Source: Chryseobacterium luquanense (GTDB taxonomy: Bacteria; Bacteroidota; Bacteroidia; Flavobacteriales; Weeksellaceae). From it: a DNA stretch of 64,000 nt. Position 1 is the first letter of the stretch. Every line of letters starts with the position of its first letter. Where the stretch lies: assembly GCF_026460945.1 (NCBI RefSeq), contig NZ_JAOVZV010000001.1:434001-498000 (forward strand), given 5' to 3'. The notes beneath the pieces are model-generated. The model worked only from the letters and a program-made list of their open reading frames with translations, was not told the origin of the DNA and did not search any database. A program made the translations under genes and the position numbers. Positions 23,300 through 32,048 of this stretch are shown piece after piece.

Positions 23300-23977
23300 A
23301 TGAAAAAATATATTATCGCAGCAGCTATTATTTTAGGAACTGGTGTAATTATTAATACTACAATGCAATCGTGTACTTCTTTAGCTACATCAGATTTAGG
23401 TTTAGCAGTTATAAAGAGAGTATTGCTTGGCGGAATTAATAAAGGAGCAAATATTTATGGAAATAAAGAAGCTTTCCTTCAAAATAATCTGGTAGATAAA
23501 GCTTTACCAAAAGAACTTCGTGATATCAATGCTACGTTGGAAAAAATTGCTCCGTCAATCGTTGAAAAAGAAAGAGAATATATTGCAGAAGCGGCTGTTT
23601 ATACAGTAAATATCTCAAAACCTATTTTAGAAACTGCAGTTAACAGTTTGAATGCTCAAGATGTAACGAGAATTATTCAGGGAGAAAAAGGAACAGCTAC
23701 ATTAATTTTAAGAGAAAAAACTCAAACACAGCTTGTTGCAGCAATTGCACCAAGAGTTGAGCAGGAACTTAATAAATACGGGATTGTGAAAACAATTAAT
23801 ACTGCCCTATCCGGAACTAATCTTTTGGGAAGTTTATTAGGAGGTAACAAAACCAATGTAAATGCAGGTGGATTGAGTACTTTAGCTTCAGAACAACTTG
23901 TAAACGGGATGTTCAATATTATTGAAGACCACGAAAAGCAAAATTCTGCGTCATTACTTGCTCCGTTTGGAAAATAA
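23300..23977 (+). CDS. DUF4197 lipoprotein
   Basis: 225 residues with a lipoprotein-type signal (M-Q-S-C, Cys25). The mature part matches the DUF4197 family: A-L-P-K-E-L-R-D-I-N-A-T-L (about 67-79), R-E-Y-I-A-E-A-A-V-Y, then D-V-T-R-I-I-Q-G-E-K-G-T-A-T and T-Q-T-Q-L-V-A-A-I-A-P-R-V. The protein is helical and periplasmic-facing; its function is unknown throughout the family. A near-perfect promoter precedes it and the DUF493 gene follows after 39 bases. Confidence 0.85.
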   Translation: MKKYIIAAAIILGTGVIINTTMQSCTSLATSDLGLAVIKRVLLGGINKGANIYGNKEAFLQNNLVDKALPKELRDINATLEKIAPSIVEKEREYIAEAAVYTVNISKPILETAVNSLNAQDVTRIIQGEKGTATLILREKTQTQLVAAIAPRVEQELNKYGIVKTINTALSGTNLLGSLLGGNKTNVNAGGLSTLASEQLVNGMFNIIEDHEKQNSASLLAPFGK

Positions 23978-24016
23978 GACGAATTTCATTATATTTATAT
24001 ATTATTAAGGAAGAAA

Positions 24017-24322
24017 ATGGAAATATTACAAGGAAATGAAAATGCAAATCCTGAAGAATTTTACAAATCATTAAAGGAGAAACTGGAAGGTCACCATGAC
24101 TTTCCTGAAGATTATTTATTCAAATTTATCATTCCTACTGATGAGGCAAAACTGACGGAAATTTATAAAGTGTTCGACGGTATAAAATTTACGATGGGAA
24201 ACCGTGAAAGTAAAAACGGAAAATACACAGCGTGCAATATAAACGCTTTTGTTTTAGATGCAGATCAGGTAGTTCGTATTTATCAGGAAGTTGCAAGAAT
24301 AGAAAACGTTATTTTGCTTTAA
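24017..24322 (+). CDS. DUF493 (YbeD-like) protein
   Basis: 101-residue cytoplasmic protein of the DUF493/YbeD family, an ACT-like small fold. The marks are F-Y-K-S-L-K-E-K-L-E-G-H-H-D-F-P-x-x-Y-L-F-K-F-I at about 15-38 and the S-K-N-G-K-Y-T-A stretch near 75. YbeD lies near lipB in enterobacteria and is proposed to regulate lipoate synthesis; here lipB is 22 kb away, so no such link can be drawn. A purine-rich AAGGAAG lies just before the ATG. Confidence 0.85.
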   Translation: MEILQGNENANPEEFYKSLKEKLEGHHDFPEDYLFKFIIPTDEAKLTEIYKVFDGIKFTMGNRESKNGKYTACNINAFVLDADQVVRIYQEVARIENVILL

Positions 24323-24342
24323 GTAAAATAAATTGTAAATAA

Positions 24343-24370
24343 AAAAAGGTTAGTTTTAAAACTAACCTTT
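24343..24370. terminator. Bidirectional terminator
   Basis: A perfect 28-base palindrome (arms AAAAGGTTAGTTTT and its complement) between the convergent DUF493 and ArsC-like genes. Confidence 0.88.
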
Positions 24371-24400
24371 TCTATTTTATATAAATCTGACTTTTCAGAA

Positions 24401-24751
24401 CTATTTTTCGATAAAAAATTTCACATTTTCAATTGGTCTTCCTAACATTGCAACAGAACCTTTAATTAAAATCGGTCTCTGAATTAATGAAGGATTTTCT
24501 GATAAAATCTGTAACCATTCTTCTTCAGAATGATCTTTTCCTGCATAATTTTCAAGATATAATTTCTCTTCTTTTCTGATGATATGAAAAACGCTTTGAT
24601 TAAGCTTTTTCAATAAAGTCTTTAATTCTAAAACACTTAAAGGATCTTCAACAATATTGATAATTTCAAATGGAACACCGTTTTCGTCCAAATATTCCAA
24701 AACAGCATTAGATTTTGAGCAATTTCCGTTATGAAGAACTTTTACCAGCAT
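24401..24751 (-). CDS. ArsC/Spx-family arsenate reductase-like protein
   Basis: 116 residues with the thioredoxin-like ArsC fold. Cys11 in H-N-G-N-C-S-K-S is the catalytic cysteine position, and Q-R-P-I-L-I-K-G supplies the conserved Arg-Pro of glutaredoxin-dependent arsenate reductases. No other ars genes are near, so arsenate may not be the natural substrate; many stand-alone members are annotated as YfgD-like or Spx-like proteins. Confidence 0.85.
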   Translation of the reverse strand: MLVKVLHNGNCSKSNAVLEYLDENGVPFEIINIVEDPLSVLELKTLLKKLNQSVFHIIRKEEKLYLENYAGKDHSEEEWLQILSENPSLIQRPILIKGSVAMLGRPIENVKFFIEK

Positions 24752-24827
24752 TTTGATTTGATTTATAAAGATTGAATGTATTATTTGGTAAACAAATTTA
24801 GAACCAAAAATTTTGGTAATCTAAAAA

Positions 24828-25442
24828 TTAAAATAATCCGTTTAATTCTGTTTCAATCTTTTCTAAAATCAAGCCGAAATCTTCTGGTTTTTCAACAAAA
24901 TCCAGGTCATCAACTTCAATAATCAGTAATTTCCCTTCTGTATAATTAGAAATCCACTTTTCGTATTTTTTATTTAATTTAGAAAGATATTCTATGCTGA
25001 TTGTCGCTTCATATTCACGACCTCTTTTGTAAATTTTCTTTACTAAATTAGGAACATCAGATTTAAGATAAATTAATAAATCGGGCGCAGAAACAAAGGT
25101 TTTCATCAAATCAAAAAGCGAAGCATAGTTTTTGAAATCTCTGTCTGACAGAAGTTTCATATCATTCAGGTTTTCAGCAAAAATATGGGCATCTTCATAG
25201 ATTGTACGATCCTGAATAATATTTTTCCCACTCTCTCGGATTTCTTTTACCTGACGAAATCTGCTCCCCAAGAAATAAATCTGCAAAGCAAAACTCCATT
25301 TGCTCATATCTGCATAAAAGTCTTCCAGATACGGGTTGTGATCTACATCTTCAAACTGTGCATCCCAATTGTAATGTTTCGCAAGCATTCTGGTTAACGT
25401 CGTTTTTCCTGCTCCAATATTTCCTGTAACTGCAATGTGCAT
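24828..25442 (-). CDS. Deoxynucleoside kinase
   Basis: A 204-residue P-loop kinase of the dNK/dGK family, which phosphorylates deoxynucleosides for salvage. It has Walker A G-N-I-G-A-G-K-T at 7-14, the substrate-side E-D-V-D-H-N-P-Y-L, the D-R-T at 78-80 (I-I-Q-D-R-T-I-Y-E-D), and the lid K-R-G-R-E-Y-E. The base preference cannot be told from the sequence. The upstream gene ends 33 bases before its start; the two are probably cotranscribed with the glutaminyl cyclase gene. Confidence 0.93.
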   Translation of the reverse strand: MHIAVTGNIGAGKTTLTRMLAKHYNWDAQFEDVDHNPYLEDFYADMSKWSFALQIYFLGSRFRQVKEIRESGKNIIQDRTIYEDAHIFAENLNDMKLLSDRDFKNYASLFDLMKTFVSAPDLLIYLKSDVPNLVKKIYKRGREYEATISIEYLSKLNKKYEKWISNYTEGKLLIIEVDDLDFVEKPEDFGLILEKIETELNGLF

Positions 25443-25475
25443 ATTCTGTCTCTTTATTTTTGAAATGATTTAAAT

Positions 25476-26381
25476 CTAAAAACCTAAGTCTTCAATTTCA
25501 TCCATCAATTTGATGATATCTGATTTCTCAGACTTCTCAACTTCCAATTTTTCGATGGATTCTTCGAGTTCTTTTTTCTGGTTTTCAGCTTCTTTATTTT
25601 TTTTAATATCTGCGATATTTTCAAGGCTGTAAAGATAGAGTTTGTTGCCTTTCACTTCAAAATATGCAAGCGAATTTTTATCCACAATCTGAGCATCGGG
25701 ATCTTCAAAAATTTTGGTTAATTCTTTCTCCGGAATGTATTTAAAAATGGTGTTTTTTGCGATAATTAAAATAATCTCATTCTCTCTTCTGAAACGTTTT
25801 CCGTTTTCTACAGAAGCTTCAAAAAGTTTTTCAAACTTTAAATTGTAAACTCTGAATTGCGTTTTAGTTAAGATATAAATCTTATTTTCGAAAACTAAAA
25901 GATCAATTAAATCATCAAAGTTGGCATCAAATGGAAATGAATTTATTGTCGTGTCATTTCTGAAATTATACTGAAGAAGACGTTTTGTACTTTCATCTAA
26001 TAACCAGATTTGCTGCAGATCTTCTGCATAAGCATGTCTTATAAAAGTAAATTTCTGTCTGAAATCAAGTTTCTGAATTTCATTGAGATTCTGATCTACA
26101 AATTTCATTTCCTGAGCATTTTCCGAAAAAAGTGCCACACTTAAAGGATTTTGAACTCCCTGAACCCGAAAAGGAACGGTGAACATCATCTTCCCTAACT
26201 GTTTTCCTAAAGAATCGTATTTCGTAAAGCTAAAATCTTTGTTTCGATATAAATAGAGATTTCCATAATCATCTGCAAACATATCTCTCGTTTCCTTTAG
26301 TTTTAAAGAATCAAAAGGAAGGGCTTTCTGCGCCGAAACAGTACAGAAAACAAGAAAGAAAAAAAATGAGAATATTTTCAA
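25476..26381 (-). CDS. Secreted protein with beta-propeller-like repeats
   Basis: About 301 residues. No ATG is present at the N-terminus. The TTG at 26381 begins the signal peptide directly (M-K-I-F-S-F-F-F-F-L-V-F, ending V-S-A-Q), so I choose it over a TTG at 26426. The mature part has repeated strand-turn segments (D-D-Y-G-N-L-Y-L-Y, L-L-D-E-S-T-K-R-L-L-Q-Y, L-V-F-E-N-K-I-Y-I-L-T) like a degenerate propeller. It ends in a charged coiled coil (about 260-301, E-E-S-I-E-K-L-E-V-E-K). The family is not recognised. Confidence 0.65.
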   Translation of the reverse strand: MKIFSFFFFLVFCTVSAQKALPFDSLKLKETRDMFADDYGNLYLYRNKDFSFTKYDSLGKQLGKMMFTVPFRVQGVQNPLSVALFSENAQEMKFVDQNLNEIQKLDFRQKFTFIRHAYAEDLQQIWLLDESTKRLLQYNFRNDTTINSFPFDANFDDLIDLLVFENKIYILTKTQFRVYNLKFEKLFEASVENGKRFRRENEIILIIAKNTIFKYIPEKELTKIFEDPDAQIVDKNSLAYFEVKGNKLYLYSLENIADIKKNKEAENQKKELEESIEKLEVEKSEKSDIIKLMDEIEDLGF

Positions 26382-26472
26382 AAAATCTATTTTAACAAGA
26401 TAGCGCTCCCGAAGGAACGCCACCAATTTACATCTTTATTTTATTAAGTAAGAAATTGCTTTCAGTTTTTAA

Positions 26473-27495
26473 CTATTTAACTGCAACTTCATAAATTTTA
26501 GACCAGTTTTTTCCGGTAACCAACATATTATCACCTTTAAAAGCGATTCCGTTTAATACATCATCACTTCCTTTTGTATTTTGTTTGGTAAGATCTGTAA
26601 AATCAAATTTCCCTACAACCTCTCCGTTGGCAGGATTTATTTTTAGAATAATTGGTTTCTGCCAAACATTTGCATAGATAAATCCTTTGTAATATTCCAA
26701 TTCGTTTAACTGATCATACACTGAAGTATTTCCAGCGACAGAAATGTATTTAACCATTTTTGAAGGATCTTTTATATCTAAAAAGTAAAGATTTTTAGTC
26801 CCGTCTGAAGCGATAAGGTTTTTCCCGTCATACGTTAAACCCCAACCTTTTACCATCATATCCGGATAAGCAAATTCAGAAAGCAAGCTTAAAGTATTTT
26901 TATCGTAAACAAATCCTTTTTTGTTTTCCCAAGTCAACTGATATACTTTATCTCCTGCAATTGTACTTCCCTCAGAAAAAACATCATCCGCCTGCTTCGT
27001 TTCTTTAATAGGAGTTGTATCTCCAAGTTTGTAAGTTATTAATCTTGATGAGCCATATTGCCCTTCACTTTCATAGATTGTATTTCCGTCAATCTGAAAA
27101 CCCTGTACAAAATTTTTCGGATCATGTGGATATTCGGCAACAATTTCATAATTAAAATTTTGCTCAGGAACTTTGCTGTATACATTAATTGTTGCGTCTT
27201 GATAGAGATTTTCGCCACTTTTAGTTTTAATATTAAAAGTAATTGCATTATCACCCAACATGAAATATTTCGGATCAACGATAAGACTTTTAGATTCTTT
27301 TTCACCAAAACTTATTGTGATACTTTCAGCATTATCTAAAACGTCCTTCGGAAGATCAAGTTTATCACCAAAATGATAACCTGCAGTTTCCATTGAAGAA
27401 TTATAATCAGCGAGAGAAGTCAATATTTTTCCGTCGTCTTTACAAGAAATTACCAAAAGTAAAGCTGCAAAACCTACAATTATTCTATTTTTCAT
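26473..27495 (-). CDS. Glutaminyl-peptide cyclotransferase (glutamine cyclotransferase), lipoprotein
   Basis: 340 residues with lipoprotein Cys18 (L-L-V-I-S-C-K-D). An N-terminal module of about 100 residues is followed by the five-bladed propeller of the plant/bacterial glutamine cyclotransferase family: F-V-Q-G-F-Q-I-D, Y-E-S-E-G-Q-Y-G-S-S-R-L, Q-L-T-W-E-N-K-K-G, L-N-E-L-E-Y-Y-K-G-F-I-Y-A-N-V-W and L-N-G-I-A-F. The enzyme turns N-terminal glutamine into pyroglutamate on exported proteins. Many Bacteroidota lipoproteins and secreted proteins start with Gln after signal cleavage, as several in this window do (A-Q, F-G-Q), so they are likely substrates. Confidence 0.9.
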   Translation of the reverse strand: MKNRIIVGFAALLLVISCKDDGKILTSLADYNSSMETAGYHFGDKLDLPKDVLDNAESITISFGEKESKSLIVDPKYFMLGDNAITFNIKTKSGENLYQDATINVYSKVPEQNFNYEIVAEYPHDPKNFVQGFQIDGNTIYESEGQYGSSRLITYKLGDTTPIKETKQADDVFSEGSTIAGDKVYQLTWENKKGFVYDKNTLSLLSEFAYPDMMVKGWGLTYDGKNLIASDGTKNLYFLDIKDPSKMVKYISVAGNTSVYDQLNELEYYKGFIYANVWQKPIILKINPANGEVVGKFDFTDLTKQNTKGSDDVLNGIAFKGDNMLVTGKNWSKIYEVAVK

Positions 27496-27601
27496 TTTTT
27501 ATTTCTAAAATTTCCCCAAAAATAGCAAATTTTATTCCTCTCTGCTAATCTGTCGCAGGTCTATTACACTGATTTAACTAAAATTGACATTTTTGAGTAT
27601 T

Positions 27602-29212
27602 TTAATGGGCAAAACCTGTAATTTTAGCTTCATCAAAATCCAGCTGCATTTCAATGGTTCTCATCACGTGATCATCAAATATTTTTTCACGTTTCATTTT
27701 GTGAAGTTCATTTCGCTGAGCTTGAATAACTTGCCTTAAAACATCTTTATTTTCGTTCATTGCTGCAGCATAATCTACGGTCGAACCCATACATTGTGCT
27801 TTATCAGCAATCAGTTTCATTTCATTTTCCAATTTATAAATCTGATGTCTTACAAGACTGTTATTTTCAGATAATTCAGAAAAATCTGAGGTTAATTTTT
27901 GAAGCGCAGTTTCTTTTAATTTTTTCATTAAAATAGCTTCCTGCTTTTCTTCCGGAAGATCACTTCCTGCATCATCAATTTTCAGGAACTTTAAGATTGG
28001 CGAAAGTAATAATCCTTGTCCGACTAGTGTTATCAAAATAATCACAAAAGTCACAAACAAAATAATATTTCTGTGAGGAAACGCTTCTCCAGGACTGATA
28101 TAAGCAGGAATTGAAAGCGCAGCTGCTAAAGAAACCACCCCTCTCATTGCCGCAAAACTGATGATAAATGGTTCTTTCCAATCGGGTTTTGGGTTTTCCT
28201 CACGAATTTTTTTAGATAAAAGCCTTGGAACATACACAATAGCGTAACTATATGCTAATCGTGTAAAAATAATTGCTCCTCCAATCACAATACTGTATAA
28301 AATTCCTTCAGATATCGTATAATCTTTCATTGCAGCAACCACAATTGGTAATTCAAGACCGATTAAAATGAAAATAATAGTATTCATTAGGAAAATAAGA
28401 ACACTCCAAACATTACCCGACTGAATTCTTGAGGTATGACTCAGATAACAATGGGAATTATAAGACATTAATAAACCTCCTGCAACGACCGCCAAAACTC
28501 CGGAAAAATGAAAATGTTCTGCCGCAACATACATTACATAGGGAACAATTAAAGTAATAACAGTATCAATATTAGAATTGGAAGGAATTAATCTTAAAAA
28601 TTTCCCGAAAACCAAGCCAGCCCCAATTCCCACAGCAACACCACCAATCGCCATCGTAAAGAAATCGGTTACCGCTTCACGGAAGATAAACTGTCCTGAA
28701 ATTACCGCAGCTAAAGCAAATTTAAATACAATTAAACTTGAAGCATCATTAATTAAACTTTCACCCTCTAAAATAGTCGTGATTTTCTTAGGAATTTTCA
28801 TATTTTTCAAAACCGAAGTCGCTGCAACTGCATCAGGCGGAGAATTTACACCCCCCAAAAGAAATCCCATTGCAACTGTTAATCCCGGAATAATTGATGA
28901 AGAAAGATAAGCAACAACAATGGATGTTAAAAAAACCAATCCGAATGCCATCGAGAAAATCTGTTTTCTCCATTTATGAAAATCCTGCCATGAAGTAAAC
29001 CAAGCTGCTTCGAATAAAATAGGCGGAAGAAATATAAGAAACACAAGATCAGGCTCTATTTCTATTTGCGGCATCCCCGGAATAAAACTCACGAGCAAGC
29101 CTGCAATCACAAGAAAAATCGGGTAAGCTACTTTGAGCTTCTGCCCTACCATCACCAAAATCATCACCGATAAAAGTACAGCGATGGAAATAATTACGTA
29201 ATCGTGAATCAT
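27602..29212 (-). CDS. Na+/H+ antiporter, CPA1 (NhaP-type)
   Basis: 536 residues. About 400 residues of transmembrane helices carry the CPA1 marks: P-P-I-L-F-E-A-A-W at 63-71, G-V-N-S-P-P-D-A-V-A-A at 121-131, and E-G-E-S-L-I-N-D-A-S-S-L with the ion-binding Asn-Asp at 155-156. A cytoplasmic tail from about 420 is helical and charged and may regulate activity. It exchanges protons for Na+ (or K+) for pH and salt balance. Confidence 0.94.
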   Translation of the reverse strand: MIHDYVIISIAVLLSVMILVMVGQKLKVAYPIFLVIAGLLVSFIPGMPQIEIEPDLVFLIFLPPILFEAAWFTSWQDFHKWRKQIFSMAFGLVFLTSIVVAYLSSSIIPGLTVAMGFLLGGVNSPPDAVAATSVLKNMKIPKKITTILEGESLINDASSLIVFKFALAAVISGQFIFREAVTDFFTMAIGGVAVGIGAGLVFGKFLRLIPSNSNIDTVITLIVPYVMYVAAEHFHFSGVLAVVAGGLLMSYNSHCYLSHTSRIQSGNVWSVLIFLMNTIIFILIGLELPIVVAAMKDYTISEGILYSIVIGGAIIFTRLAYSYAIVYVPRLLSKKIREENPKPDWKEPFIISFAAMRGVVSLAAALSIPAYISPGEAFPHRNIILFVTFVIILITLVGQGLLLSPILKFLKIDDAGSDLPEEKQEAILMKKLKETALQKLTSDFSELSENNSLVRHQIYKLENEMKLIADKAQCMGSTVDYAAAMNENKDVLRQVIQAQRNELHKMKREKIFDDHVMRTIEMQLDFDEAKITGFAH

Positions 29213-29316
29213 GGTTGTGATTATTTAGTTGTTAAAAAAAATGTTATCGTTTTTATGAGTATTGAAAACTCTTTATAGATTCTGCTTTTAAAGACCGAAT
29301 CAAAGTCTTTTTTACT

Positions 29317-29991
29317 TTAATTTCTCGTAAACGGAATATTGTTGTAAAAACCAATTTGTATTTGTCCGCGGTTTTTATTTTCCTGAAGCTGATTCATATA
29401 ACCCGCTTCAATTCTCATATTTTTATTAATGACAAATCCTAAAGCTCCGTAAACCCGATTTCTATCGAAAACCGGACTATCAAGATTCAAGAAAATCTCA
29501 TTATAAGCCGAAACATATAATGTTTTTGGCAACATTTCCTTATTATTAATCGGAATATTCAACCCTAATAAATAACGAAACCTCATCCTAAAATCATCTT
29601 GTAAAAAACGCTCGTCCAAACGGTAACGATGCTGTAAATTGAATCTTCCAAATTTTTGTTTTGTTATATACTGCTGGAAAATACGATGCTCAATATTCTC
29701 AGTTTTTTCACCTTTTACATAAGGTTGGCTTAAAATAAAACCATATCCCAACAAAACATTATTGTTATTCTCCGTCAAATCATATCCAATTCCCGTACGG
29801 ATTAATAATTGCTCCAAATCTCCGATACCATCAAAATTACGGTATTGAATTTCATTATGAAAATTTAGTTTTTTGCTGATTTTATTATTTCCAAAATACA
29901 TATACCAAGCTCCGAGATCATTTTCCTGAGCAAATGAAAGGATGCTTCCAAGACATAAAACAGAAACAGCTAACTTTTTAAAAAATTTCAT
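29317..29991 (-). CDS. DUF2490 outer-membrane barrel protein
   Basis: 224 residues, signal peptide to about 21 (I-L-S-F-A-Q), then alternating amphipathic strands typical of the DUF2490 beta-barrel family: D-L-G-A-W-Y-M-Y-F-G, N-E-I-Q-Y-R, H-R-I-F-Q-Q-Y, H-R-Y-R-L-D-E-R-F, R-F-R-Y-L-L-G-L and Y-N-E-I-F-L-N. The function of the family is unknown. Confidence 0.85.
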   Translation of the reverse strand: MKFFKKLAVSVLCLGSILSFAQENDLGAWYMYFGNNKISKKLNFHNEIQYRNFDGIGDLEQLLIRTGIGYDLTENNNNVLLGYGFILSQPYVKGEKTENIEHRIFQQYITKQKFGRFNLQHRYRLDERFLQDDFRMRFRYLLGLNIPINNKEMLPKTLYVSAYNEIFLNLDSPVFDRNRVYGALGFVINKNMRIEAGYMNQLQENKNRGQIQIGFYNNIPFTRN

Positions 29992-30050
29992 TCTTATTTA
30001 ATTAATTTATATTAACTATCGTAATTAACAAAATTAATACTAAAAATCTA

Positions 30051-30080
30051 TAATAGCAAAAGAAATCTCTTTTGCTATTA
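30051..30080 (-). terminator. Terminator of the DUF1398 gene
   Basis: A perfect 13-bp stem (TAATAGCAAAAGA at 30051-30063 with its complement at 30068-30080), followed on the minus strand by TAGATTTTTA. Confidence 0.6.
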
Positions 30081-30097
30081 ATTTAAACCTAATGATT

Positions 30098-30490
30098 TTA
30101 TGACGGAACTTTTTCTTCTAAAACATCATTTTCGTTTTTATCAAAATAAGTACAAGTCATCTCATTTAAATCCATCTTCCAGCCTTCTATTCCATTTTCT
30201 GCACAGTCTTTACAGAAAGTCATATAATCGGTTCCGCCTTGTTGGTGAAGTTTTAACCTTGTTTTAAACTGTTCAAGATTTAGGTTTTCAGAAATTTTTA
30301 AAGCTTCATATTTAGCTCCTGTTTCAGCAAAATTGTTTTCAGCATCAAAATATTTTGTGTTTCCATCTGCAACAAGTGCTTTGTAATGTGATACTCCAAG
30401 ATTTTTTATTGCCTGAATGTATTTTGGAAAATCTGCACCACTTTTTACTTTCTGGTGTTCTGCTTTAATTTCATCAATTGTAAATTTCAT
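30098..30490 (-). CDS. DUF1398 family protein
   Basis: 130 residues, cytoplasmic. It matches the DUF1398 (YbcV-like) pattern: E-I-K-A-E-H-Q-K-V-K-S-G-A-D-F-P-K-Y-I at about 7-25, then L-G-V-S-H-Y, Q-G-G-T-D-Y-M-T-F-C-K-D-C-A, and G-I-E-G-W-K-M-D-L-N-E-M-T-C-T-Y at the end. The function is unknown. Related proteins often sit alone, as here. Confidence 0.82.
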   Translation of the reverse strand: MKFTIDEIKAEHQKVKSGADFPKYIQAIKNLGVSHYKALVADGNTKYFDAENNFAETGAKYEALKISENLNLEQFKTRLKLHQQGGTDYMTFCKDCAENGIEGWKMDLNEMTCTYFDKNENDVLEEKVPS

Positions 30491-30531
30491 TTTTGTTTGT
30501 TTTTTTTAAGTTATATTTTAAGATTATGTTT

Positions 30532-30645
30532 TTAACGTAAAGAGCGCAAAGTTTTTTTTAAAAAATGTTTGAAAATATTTTTCGTTCGCAAAGGCGTTTG
30601 ACTTCGTCGAATCTTCGATTTCACTTAGCAAAGAAAACTAGTTTC
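30532..30645. repeat. Dispersed CGCAAAG-type intergenic repeat
   Basis: AACGTAAAGAGCGCAAAG at 30533-30550, then GTTCGCAAAGGCG near 30587 and CACTTAGCAAAG near 30629, resembles the repeated intergenic sequence common in Chryseobacterium. It has no coding content and fills most of the 250-base gap together with the following terminator. Confidence 0.5.
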
Positions 30646-30674
30646 TTAATAATTAATTTAAGCAAATTAATAAT

Positions 30675-30712
30675 AAAATAATAACCGACAGAATTTTGCC
30701 GGTTATTATTTT
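30675..30712 (-). terminator. Terminator of the PhnB-like gene
   Basis: AAAATAATAACCG (30675-30687) pairs with CGGTTATTATTTT (30700-30712), 28 bases past the stop. Confidence 0.75.
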
Positions 30713-30740
30713 GTATTGTTTCAAATTTAGAATATAAAAC

Positions 30741-31190
30741 TTAAGGATGTTGCTGCATTTTTGCAGGATCGTCATAATTCACCATCCAATTGATATCGAA
30801 CTTATCAGTAAACATTCCGAAATAAGCGCCCCAAAATGTATCTTCCATAGGCATCGTTACTTTTCCACCCTCTGAAAGTCCGTTGAACAATTTGTCAGCC
30901 TCTTCTTTTGAATCTGTATTGATAGAAACCGAAATATTATTTCCAATTTTAAGACTTGAAGCCCATTCTCCACCTGTATCGCTTCCCATCAAAATTGTTT
31001 CTTTTGAAATCGGAAGTGAGACATGCATAATTTTGTCTTGATCTTCCTGAGACATTTCTTTTCCGTCTTGTGGTGGCATTTCACCAAAAGTTCCGATATA
31101 AGGATATTCTCCACCGAAAACCGATTTGTAAAAATCAAAAGCTTCTTTGCAGTTGCCATTGAATGTAAGATAAACATTTACTGTTGCCAT
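30741..31190 (-). CDS. VOC superfamily protein, PhnB/DUF1338-like
   Basis: 149 residues in the vicinal-oxygen-chelate fold of the PhnB ('3-demethylubiquinone methyltransferase-like') group: V-Y-L-T-F-N-G-N-C-K-E-A-F-D-F-Y at 6-21, I-M-H-V-S-L-P-I, L-M-G-S-D, and the closing W-G-A-Y-F-G-M-F-T-D-K-F-D-I-N-W-M-V-N. The substrate is unknown; annotated PhnB members have no proven role. Confidence 0.85.
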   Translation of the reverse strand: MATVNVYLTFNGNCKEAFDFYKSVFGGEYPYIGTFGEMPPQDGKEMSQEDQDKIMHVSLPISKETILMGSDTGGEWASSLKIGNNISVSINTDSKEEADKLFNGLSEGGKVTMPMEDTFWGAYFGMFTDKFDINWMVNYDDPAKMQQHP

Positions 31191-31266
31191 ATTATATAGT
31201 TTAGTTTGAATTTAAATTTGAGATTTCGGCGATGCATTTTTATTACTCATTACCAATTACTCATAA

Positions 31267-31636
31267 TTACCTGTGTTGATCGATAAGAATCATATTTCCA
31301 TCGGGATCTTTCAAAAAAATATGTTCAGGCCCGGTTGTAGATTCATCTGCTGATTTTTCTAATTCGATTCCGCTTTCTTTGAGTTTTTTCTGAATTTCTC
31401 TTACATCATCAAAAGATTCCAGGTTTTGCGCATTTTCATCCCACCCCGGATTGAAAGTCAGCATATTTCCGTCAAACATTGCTTGAAAAATACCGATTAA
31501 AGTGCTTCCATTTTTCATGATGATAATTACTTTCCATACTTCCACCCATTGAACTGAAGCCTAATTTTTCGTAAAACTCTTTAGATTTTGCTAAATCTTT
31601 TACACTTAAACTTAATGAAAAAACGCCTAATTTCAT
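31267..31636 (-). pseudogene. Frameshifted VOC/glyoxalase-like protein gene
   Basis: From ATG 31636 the sequence reads [19 protein letters not shown] and E-F-Y-E-K-L-G-F, the start of a VOC protein, then G-G-S-M-E-S-N-Y before the frame breaks near 31515. In the next frame it continues [24 protein letters not shown] and ends D-P-D-G-N-M-I-L-I-D at 31267. The pieces join at N-Y/I-I-M-K-N-G as in intact family members if two bases (AT) are restored near AATTATCATCATG. The gene is either inactivated or carries a sequencing error. Confidence 0.75.
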
Positions 31637-31647
31637 ATATCAGATAT

Positions 31648-32046
31648 TTATTGTTTTTTTAAAGCTAATTTATATCCAACCAAAACCAATCCCCAAACCA
31701 GGATTCCTAGAACCCAAAACCAAGCTGGTGTAGGCAAAACCGACATATTGTAAATGGTGAAGCAAAGGAAAATAAGGCCACAAATTATCGCTGAGTTTGC
31801 CTTCACGCTTTTAGAAACTTTTGTAGCAATAAATCCTGAAACCAGAGCTCCCAAAGCATATCCGACAATAACCATAAATTTCCCCAAAAATGGCAAAGTT
31901 TCAATATAATTTTTAAAACCTTCCATATTGTCTGGTTTCATTCCTTTAGGAAAAGGATGTATAATATGATTAAGAGTTTCAACTCCCCAAATACAGATAG
32001 ATCCGGCGATAATTCCGGCAAAAACAGCAAGTATATTTCTTAACAT
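31648..32046 (-). CDS. Four-helix integral membrane protein
   Basis: 132 residues with four hydrophobic segments (about 4-22, 55-76, 82-99, 107-127), separated by a loop with H-P-F-P-K-G-M. The family is not recognised. It ends 11 bases before the VOC pseudogene and starts 2 bases after the next gene upstream, so it belongs to the minus-strand run from 33510. Confidence 0.7.
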   Translation of the reverse strand: MLRNILAVFAGIIAGSICIWGVETLNHIIHPFPKGMKPDNMEGFKNYIETLPFLGKFMVIVGYALGALVSGFIATKVSKSVKANSAIICGLIFLCFTIYNMSVLPTPAWFWVLGILVWGLVLVGYKLALKKQ

Positions 32047-32048
32047 AA

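Noticed and set aside
24401..24751. Arsenic resistance operon
   Set aside because: Only an ArsC-like protein is present; no ArsR, ArsB or Acr3 gene nearby.
29288..29312. Hairpin AAAGAC/GTCTTT between two minus-strand genes as terminator
   Set aside because: The T run is on the plus side, where no gene ends, and only a 6-bp stem.
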